Assembly (NCBI RefSeq): GCF_001598855.1
Contig: NZ_BCZS01000041.1
Location: 1-35,636 of the forward strand
From: Pluralibacter gergoviae ATCC 33028 = NBRC 105706
GTDB lineage: Bacteria > Pseudomonadota > Gammaproteobacteria > Enterobacterales > Enterobacteriaceae
Direction of reading: 5' to 3'
Length of the DNA: 35,636 nucleotides
The stretch's first letter is position 1; every line of letters starts with the position of its first letter. Below the pieces are notes generated by a model. It saw only the letters and a program-made list of their open reading frames with translations. It was not told the origin of the DNA and did no database searches. Positions 30,766 through 35,636 of the stretch are shown one piece after another. The position numbers and the translations under genes were made by a program.

Positions 30766-31551
30766 ATGCCGCTGATGCAGCTGCAGGGCGTTGCACAGGC
30801 GCGGCGCCTGCGGCCCATTGACGCAGCCGTCGATCCGGGGGAAACGCTCCATTTAGTCGGCCCTAACGGCGCGGGCAAAAGTACGCTGCTCAACCGGCTG
30901 GCGGGGATGAGCCGCGGGGAAGGGCGTATCCTGTTCAACGGCAGGCCGCTCGATGAGTGGCCCGCGGCGGCGCTTGCCCGCCGCCGTGCGTGGCTGTGCC
31001 AGCAGCAGATGCCGCCTTTTGCAATGCCCGTCTGGCACTATCTGGCGCTGCACCAGCCCGCCGCCGTTCCGGACGCCTTAATGCAGGAGGTCTGCGGCGC
31101 GCTGGCGCTGAGTGATAAGCTCGGGCGGCCGACCGACCAGCTCTCCGGCGGCGAATGGCAGCGGGTGCGGCTGGCGGCGGTGGTGCTGCAGATCCATCCG
31201 CAAATTAATCCCGAGGGTCAGCTTCTGCTGCTCGATGAGCCGATGAACAGTCTGGATGTCGCCCAGCAGAGCGCGCTTGATGGCCTGCTGGCCGGATTGA
31301 GCGCGGCAGGGATCGCCATCGTGACCAGCAGCCACGATCTGAATCACAGCCTGCGGTATGCAGAACAGGTCTGGCTGATGCGCGACGGCAGACTACTTGC
31401 TGGCGGCAAAACCCGCGACGTCCTCACGGCGGATAATCTGACGGCGGCGTACCGGATGCCGTTTCAGTTTTTGCAGGCCGGCGATCGCCGGTTTATCGTC
31501 GCCGCCGGGAGCCCGGGAGAGAGCTTGCAACCGCCCGCGCACTCGGGCTAA
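30766..31551 (+). CDS. btuD: Vitamin B12 ABC transporter ATPase BtuD
   Basis: ATPase subunit that drives cobalamin uptake through BtuC. The 261 residues contain Walker [10 protein letters not shown] near residue 32, the Q-loop region [16 protein letters not shown], the signature [10 protein letters not shown] near 125, Walker [13 protein letters not shown] near 152 and the switch histidine in SSHDLNHSL near 188. It is about 12 residues longer at the C-terminus than the E. coli protein (QPPAHSG end). Translation is likely coupled to btuE, one base upstream. Confidence 0.96.
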   Translation: MPLMQLQGVAQARRLRPIDAAVDPGETLHLVGPNGAGKSTLLNRLAGMSRGEGRILFNGRPLDEWPAAALARRRAWLCQQQMPPFAMPVWHYLALHQPAAVPDALMQEVCGALALSDKLGRPTDQLSGGEWQRVRLAAVVLQIHPQINPEGQLLLLDEPMNSLDVAQQSALDGLLAGLSAAGIAIVTSSHDLNHSLRYAEQVWLMRDGRLLAGGKTRDVLTADNLTAAYRMPFQFLQAGDRRFIVAAGSPGESLQPPAHSG

Positions 31552-31590
31552 ATTGTCGGGAAATTAAAAATTCAGAGGATTCGCCAGGAT

Positions 31591-32055
31591 ATGCGTTTCT
31601 TACTTATTTTAGTGACGGCGCTGGTTTTAGCAGGGTGCAGCAGCCACCGGGCGCCGCCGCCAAACCCGCGTCTGTCGGACTCGATAACCGTCATTGCCAA
31701 CCTTAACGACCAACTGGCGAACTGGCGCGGGACGCCCTATCGCTACGGCGGTACCAGCCGGCGCGGCCTCGACTGCTCGGCGTTTGTAATGATGACCTTC
31801 CGCGATAAATTTGACCTTCAGCTGCCGCGCGAAACGCGCCAGCAGGCAAAAATAGGTACGGAGATCGACAAAGAGCAGCTGCTCCCCGGTGACCTGGTGT
31901 TCTTTAAAACCGGCTCCGGCGACAGCGGGCTGCACGTAGGGATCTACGATACCGACGACCAGTTTATTCACGCCTCCACCAGCCGCGGCGTGACCCGCTC
32001 CTCGCTCAATAACGTCTACTGGCGAAAAAACTTCTGGCAGGCGCGCCGCATCTGA
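31591..32055 (+). CDS. nlpC: NlpC/P60-family lipoprotein NlpC
   Basis: Predicted outer-membrane-linked lipoprotein with a cysteine peptidase domain that cuts peptidoglycan stem peptides. The 154-residue product has a lipobox LVLAGC with the lipidated cysteine at residue 16. The catalytic cysteine is in LDCSAFVMM, the histidine in LHVGIY, and the polar third residue in the FIHASTSRGV region. The +2 residue is serine, which predicts outer-membrane sorting. It is 39 bp after btuD on the same strand, as in E. coli. Confidence 0.95.
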   Translation: MRFLLILVTALVLAGCSSHRAPPPNPRLSDSITVIANLNDQLANWRGTPYRYGGTSRRGLDCSAFVMMTFRDKFDLQLPRETRQQAKIGTEIDKEQLLPGDLVFFKTGSGDSGLHVGIYDTDDQFIHASTSRGVTRSSLNNVYWRKNFWQARRI

Positions 32056-32279
32056 CGGCTCGCCGTTAAGCCGAAACCTTCGACACCCGCCCTTATCCAT
32101 ACAGACTGCAAGGATTGTGCGGGGCTGTGCCTATGGATTACACTAATTACGTAGCGCGCCACCGCATTTTCGTGCCCGGGCCAACAGTATGAGAGCCTCT
32201 TTTTGAAAGATATTTGTGTTATTCCGCATAAGGCGGCGCGCTGGCGGTCTTTCCAGACCGTGAACCGGGAGCATCTGCC

Positions 32280-32930
32280 ATGATTGTGTCTCTGGACAAC
32301 GCGCGTCGTGGGCGGCTGCTTCTGCAGCCGGTCAGAGACAGCAGGATGGCGCTCATCGGGCTGGAAATTATTCACCTTGCCCCGGATGCCCGCTCCGTCA
32401 ACGATGTTAGCCTTTTTACCGACAAGCTGGCGCTGCTTGCGCAAAGCGAACTTTTTTTTATCCGACGCGAACTGACTGCCTGGATCGCCATTACTCCGGC
32501 AATCGCCGCCGCGCTTAATACCGACGCGGCGCTGCTGGCCAGCGCCAGGCGGTTCCCCTTTCTGGCGCTGTTGGTCAGCGAAGACTTTTCTGACCCGGCG
32601 CTGCTTGAGGGGCTCAGGCAGCACTTCCCGCTGGTGCTGGCCAACTTTGGCGCCGGCGACGCTGCCCCCGGTTTCGCCTTTTCAGGCCTGTTCAGCGCCG
32701 TCTTTTTTGATGCGGCCTTTATTCACCGCCAGATCTCCCGCGCCTCATTTACACCCTTTATGCGCGCGCTGATGGCGCAGATGGCCCCGGCGTTTTGCGC
32801 CGTGATGGCGGCGGGCGTGGACGATCGGTTTACCCTTGAACGGCTGATGCCCTGGGGGCTGTACGCCATGAAAGGCACCCTCTGGCCTGCGGTAGAGGTC
32901 GGGCACCTGACGCAGCTGGTTCAGGAATAA
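32280..32930 (+). CDS. ydiV: Degenerate EAL-domain anti-FlhDC factor YdiV-like
   Basis: A 216-residue protein related to E. coli YdiV (237 residues), an EAL-fold protein that has lost cyclic-di-GMP hydrolysis and instead binds FlhD to shut off flagellar genes and deliver FlhDC to ClpXP. Matches to YdiV include [20 protein letters not shown], a long stretch around [19 protein letters not shown], and [19 protein letters not shown] at the end. The EAL catalytic signature is absent (LEI in its place near residue 28), and metal-binding residues are not evident. Similarity is only moderate and the protein is shorter, so its partner could differ. Position between nlpC and selO supports the identity. 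Confidence 0.85.
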   Translation: MIVSLDNARRGRLLLQPVRDSRMALIGLEIIHLAPDARSVNDVSLFTDKLALLAQSELFFIRRELTAWIAITPAIAAALNTDAALLASARRFPFLALLVSEDFSDPALLEGLRQHFPLVLANFGAGDAAPGFAFSGLFSAVFFDAAFIHRQISRASFTPFMRALMAQMAPAFCAVMAAGVDDRFTLERLMPWGLYAMKGTLWPAVEVGHLTQLVQE

Positions 32931-32991
32931 CCCTTCGCTTCGCCGGTATTTATCCCGGCCGCCGCAGACTACACTGTTGGCAGGAGGAACC

Positions 32992-34434
32992 ATGACCCTG
33001 TCTTTTACCCACCATTGGCGCGATGAGCTGCCGGATTTTTATACTGAACTGTCGCCAACGCCGCTGGATAATGCCCGGCTGGTGTGGCACAACGCGCCGC
33101 TGGCGCAGGCGCTGGATCTTCCGGCCGGGCTTTTCGCCGTTGAGAAGGGGGCGGGCGTCTGGGGCGGCGAGTCGCTGCTGCCCGGTATGCGCCCGCTGGC
33201 GCAGGTTTACAGCGGCCACCAGTTCGGCGTCTGGGCCGGGCAGCTCGGCGACGGCCGCGGCATCTTGCTCGGCGAACAGCAGCTGGCGGACGGCCGACGT
33301 TTTGACTGGCACCTCAAAGGCGCGGGGCTGACGCCCTATTCGCGCATGGGCGACGGCCGGGCGGTGCTGCGTTCGACCCTGCGCGAAAGCCTGGCCTCGG
33401 AGGCGATGCACGCTCTCGGCATCCCGACCTCCCGCGCGCTGTCGGTTGTCACCAGCGATACGCCGGTTTACCGCGAGCGCGCCGAGCAGGGCGCAATGCT
33501 GATGCGCATTGCCGAAAGCCATCTGCGCTTCGGCCACTTCGAGCACTTTTACTATCGCCGGCAGCCGGAGAAGGTGCAGCTGCTGGCGGATTACGCCATT
33601 CGCCACCACTGGCCGCATCTGGCAGAGGATAGCGATAAATACCTGATTTGGTTTCGTGACGTTGTCACGCGAACCGCGCGGCTTATCGCCCGCTGGCAGA
33701 CCGTCGGCTTCGCCCACGGCGTGATGAACACCGACAACATGTCGCTTCTCGGCCTGACGCTCGACTACGGCCCCTTCGGCTTTCTCGACGACTGGCAGCC
33801 GGATTTTATCTGCAATCACTCCGACTATCAGGGGCGATACAGCTTTGATAACCAGCCGGCGGTGGCGCTGTGGAACCTGCAGCGCCTGGCCCAGACGCTA
33901 TCGCCATTTATTCGCGCAGAAGATCTCAACCGCGCGCTCGACGACTACCAGCCTGCGCTGCTCACCGAATACGGGCAGCGCATGCGCCGCAAGCTGGGCC
34001 TGTTCAGCGAAGAGAAGGGCGATAACGACCTGCTCAACGGCCTGCTAGAGCTGATGGCGCGCGAAGGCAGCGATTTTACCCGCACTTTCCGCTCGCTGAG
34101 CCTGACCGAACAGCACAGCGCGGCCTCGCCGCTGCGGGATGAGTTTATCGACCGCGACGCCTTCGACCGCTGGTTTAGCGATTACCGCAGCAGGCTGCAG
34201 CGCGAGGAGGTAAGCGACGACGCGCGCCGTCAGAGTATGCAGGAGAATAACCCGGCGATGGTCCTGCGTAACTGGCTGGCGCAGCGGGCCATCGAGCAGG
34301 CGGAGAGCGGCGACTTCGCGGAGTTTGCCCGCCTGCACCAGGCGCTGCGCACGCCGTTCGCCGACCGCGACGATGACTACGTTGCCCGCCCCCCTGAGTG
34401 GGGCAAGCGGCTGGAGGTGAGCTGCTCCAGTTAG
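32992..34434 (+). CDS. selO: Protein adenylyltransferase SelO (YdiU)
   Basis: Pseudokinase-fold enzyme that transfers AMP to Ser, Thr or Tyr of target proteins and takes part in redox stress responses. The 480 residues align almost throughout with E. coli YdiU (478). Visible features are the glycine-rich [20 protein letters not shown], the lysine in [13 protein letters not shown], the catalytic [15 protein letters not shown] with metal-binding [11 protein letters not shown], and the C-terminal cysteine in VSCSS, the site of selenocysteine in animal homologues. The start MTLSFTHHW at 32992 has an ideal AGGAGG site just before it (32982-32987); an in-frame ATG 15 bp upstream lies before that site and is rejected. 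Confidence 0.96.
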   Translation: MTLSFTHHWRDELPDFYTELSPTPLDNARLVWHNAPLAQALDLPAGLFAVEKGAGVWGGESLLPGMRPLAQVYSGHQFGVWAGQLGDGRGILLGEQQLADGRRFDWHLKGAGLTPYSRMGDGRAVLRSTLRESLASEAMHALGIPTSRALSVVTSDTPVYRERAEQGAMLMRIAESHLRFGHFEHFYYRRQPEKVQLLADYAIRHHWPHLAEDSDKYLIWFRDVVTRTARLIARWQTVGFAHGVMNTDNMSLLGLTLDYGPFGFLDDWQPDFICNHSDYQGRYSFDNQPAVALWNLQRLAQTLSPFIRAEDLNRALDDYQPALLTEYGQRMRRKLGLFSEEKGDNDLLNGLLELMAREGSDFTRTFRSLSLTEQHSAASPLRDEFIDRDAFDRWFSDYRSRLQREEVSDDARRQSMQENNPAMVLRNWLAQRAIEQAESGDFAEFARLHQALRTPFADRDDDYVARPPEWGKRLEVSCSS

Positions 34435-34483
34435 CGAAAAACGCCATAAACCCTCGCCCGATGCGGGCGGGGATATAAGGCGA

Positions 34484-34500
34484 AAAGCCCGCAGGGCTTT
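34484..34500 (+). terminator. Hairpin after selO, at the edge of the IS element
   Basis: AAAGCCC / GGGCTTT with the loop GCA, 50 bp after the selO stop and 6 bp before the tnpA stop. It may be the selO terminator. It may also be the subterminal hairpin of the element's left end, since IS200/IS605 transposases recognise imperfect hairpins instead of inverted repeats. I cannot tell which from one copy. Confidence 0.45.
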
Positions 34501-34505
34501 AAAGA

Positions 34506-34931
34506 TCAATCCGGCGTTGACTGACTCTGAACGTAGGCTCTGAGCGTTTCAATCGTTGCCCCTCCGGTGCTGCATACAAAGTACGATCTCGACCACAAAA
34601 GCCCCGTTTTACTCTGCATACGTAAATGCGCGTTCTGCTGGCGTAGCAAACGTGATGATACCAATTTTAAATTATTGACCATCACACTGACCGCCAGTTT
34701 TGGCGGGTAGGCAACCAGCAGGTGTACATGGTCTGACTCCCCGTCCATCTCAATAATTTTGCATTCAAGCTTTGCCGCAGCGGAGCCAAATGCGTCACGC
34801 AACTGAGCGATCATCTGACCGTCGAATAGTTTGCGTCGATACTTTGTCGTAAAAATAAGGTGCTCAACCAGCTTACTGACACTGTGTCGTTTTCGGAGAA
34901 ATCCCGCCAGTGAATCATCATGATTACTCAA
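34506..34931 (-). CDS. tnpA: IS200/IS605-family transposase TnpA (Y1, HUH)
   Basis: Single-strand DNA transposase of 141 residues. The metal-binding HUH motif is visible in SDHVHLLVAYPP near residue 68, and the catalytic tyrosine in TLRAYVQSQ near residue 133, so the enzyme looks intact. The core KLVEHLIFTTKYRRKLFDG is typical of the family. About 15 residues precede the usual core, so an internal start is possible, though the region has no closer ATG. It nicks and joins the transposon ends as a dimer. Confidence 0.92.
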   Translation of the reverse strand: MSNHDDSLAGFLRKRHSVSKLVEHLIFTTKYRRKLFDGQMIAQLRDAFGSAAAKLECKIIEMDGESDHVHLLVAYPPKLAVSVMVNNLKLVSSRLLRQQNAHLRMQSKTGLLWSRSYFVCSTGGATIETLRAYVQSQSTPD

Positions 34932-34987
34932 TTGATATATTCACCTAAAGTATTAAAATAAAAAAATTATATCAATGAGCGCTGATT

Positions 34988-35636
34988 ATGTTAAGAGCTA
35001 CAAAAGTACGCATATATCCGACTCCTGAACAGGCTGAATTTCTCAACGCCCAGTTCGGTGCGGTGCGTTTTGCGTATAACAAAGCTCTGCATATCAAGAA
35101 ACATTCTTACCAGCGGCACCGCGTAAATTTAAACCCGCGTAAAGACCTCAAACCACTGCTTGCTGTGGCGAAGAAATCCCGCAGGTATGGATGGCTTAAA
35201 GAATATGATTCTATTGCGTTGCAGCAGGCGGTGATTAACCTCGATGTGGCTTTTTCTAACTTTTTCAATCCGAAACTGAAAGCAGGTAAACCTGCCTTTA
35301 AAAGTAAACACGGCAGACAATCGAGCTATCATTGTGTTGGCATAAAAGTCCTTGATGGTGCGATAAAAATACCGAAAATCTCGCCGATTGAAGCGTGTTT
35401 ACATCGTGAAATTACGGGAACGCTGAAAAGTATCACGCTGAGCCGCAGCGCAACCGGGAAATACTACGCGTCGTTACTCTGTGACGACGGGATGGAAGCG
35501 CCGGCGAAGCCCGCACTGATATCAAATGTGACAGGGCTGGATATGGGGCTGGCGCATTTTGTCATCAAATCGGACGGCAATAAAATTGCCAGTCCCCGCC
35601 ACCTAATCAATGCAAGTCGCAACCTGCGCCGCAAGC
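34988..35636 (+). CDS. tnpB: TnpB, RNA-guided nuclease of the IS605 group (cut by window edge)
   Basis: The first 216 codons of a TnpB protein are in the window, MLRATKVRIYPTPEQAEFLN onward. The N-terminal helix-turn-helix-like part (FGAVRFAYNKALHIKKHSY) and the beta-barrel wedge are present. The first RuvC aspartate appears in TGLDMGLAHFVI near residue 184. The second and third RuvC residues and the zinc finger lie beyond the right edge. In studied relatives TnpB uses a guide RNA made from the 3' end of its own gene to cut the empty donor site and keep the element in place. No frameshift is seen in this part. Confidence 0.92.
   Translation, partial: MLRATKVRIYPTPEQAEFLNAQFGAVRFAYNKALHIKKHSYQRHRVNLNPRKDLKPLLAVAKKSRRYGWLKEYDSIALQQAVINLDVAFSNFFNPKLKAGKPAFKSKHGRQSSYHCVGIKVLDGAIKIPKISPIEACLHREITGTLKSITLSRSATGKYYASLLCDDGMEAPAKPALISNVTGLDMGLAHFVIKSDGNKIASPRHLINASRNLRRK

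Larger units (their letters stand above)
34484..35636. mobile_element. IS200/IS605-family element, divergent tnpA-tnpB, right end outside window
   Basis: A Y1 transposase gene leftward and a tnpB gene rightward, back to back with 56 bp between their starts, is the arrangement of the IS605 group. Such elements move as single-stranded circles, lack terminal inverted repeats and make no target duplication. The left boundary is set approximately, at the subterminal hairpin. It has entered just downstream of selO without breaking it. The right end and any guide RNA lie past the window. Confidence 0.75.

Overview
The window reads as chromosomal DNA from a GC-rich member of the Enterobacteriaceae (Klebsiella / Enterobacter / Kosakonia-like). 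Most proteins align almost end to end with recalled E. coli K-12 proteins (OppA-F, TonB, ThrS, PheST, IhfA, SelO), and gene order within blocks is enterobacterial. The species cannot be fixed from sequence reading alone. All identifications rest on recognition of protein sequence, motifs and order; no database search was run.

Layout. (1) 1-12200 is the adhE-tonB block: adhE (cut by the left edge), ychE, the oppABCDF oligopeptide importer, yciU and clsA, then yciY, yciI and tonB. (2) 12255-15620 is an accessory export cassette: a HlyD-type adaptor and two paralogous ABC-2 permeases, with no ATPase gene. (3) 15628-18010 holds yniA, ydiZ and ydiY; pfkB, which lies between ydiZ and ydiY in E. coli, is missing. 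ydiY has a near-consensus promoter and a leader ending in a terminator-like hairpin. (4) 18080-25615 is the translation block: an odd tRNA-like gene with its own stable-RNA-style promoter, then thrS-infC-rpmI-rplT-pheM-pheST-ihfA with its known control elements (ThrRS operator, AUU start of infC, infC-rpmI hairpin, pheM attenuator). (5) 25624-28708 is an island between ihfA and btuC: a RidA-family gene, a DadA-type FAD dehydrogenase, and a LysR regulator and a permease that have both lost their N-termini at one deletion junction. (6) 28833-34434 is btuC, a small membrane protein on the other strand, btuE, btuD, nlpC, ydiV and selO. (7) From about 34484 an IS200/IS605-type element with divergent tnpA and tnpB runs off the right edge.

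How the genes work together. Opp imports peptides; TonB energises outer-membrane receptors, including the one that supplies vitamin B12 to BtuCD. ThrRS, PheRS, IF3, L35, L20 and IHF-alpha form the classic growth-linked cluster. The DadA-like dehydrogenase and RidA-like deaminase would make and then clear imino acids from an amino acid whose uptake may have used the now broken permease.

The points most worth a second look are the tRNA-like gene with a 6-nt anticodon loop upstream of thrS, the promoter-leader-terminator arrangement ahead of ydiY, the ATPase-less exporter at a synteny break between tonB and the thrS block, the double-truncation scar at about 27920, and the 39-residue membrane protein opposite btuC-btuE.
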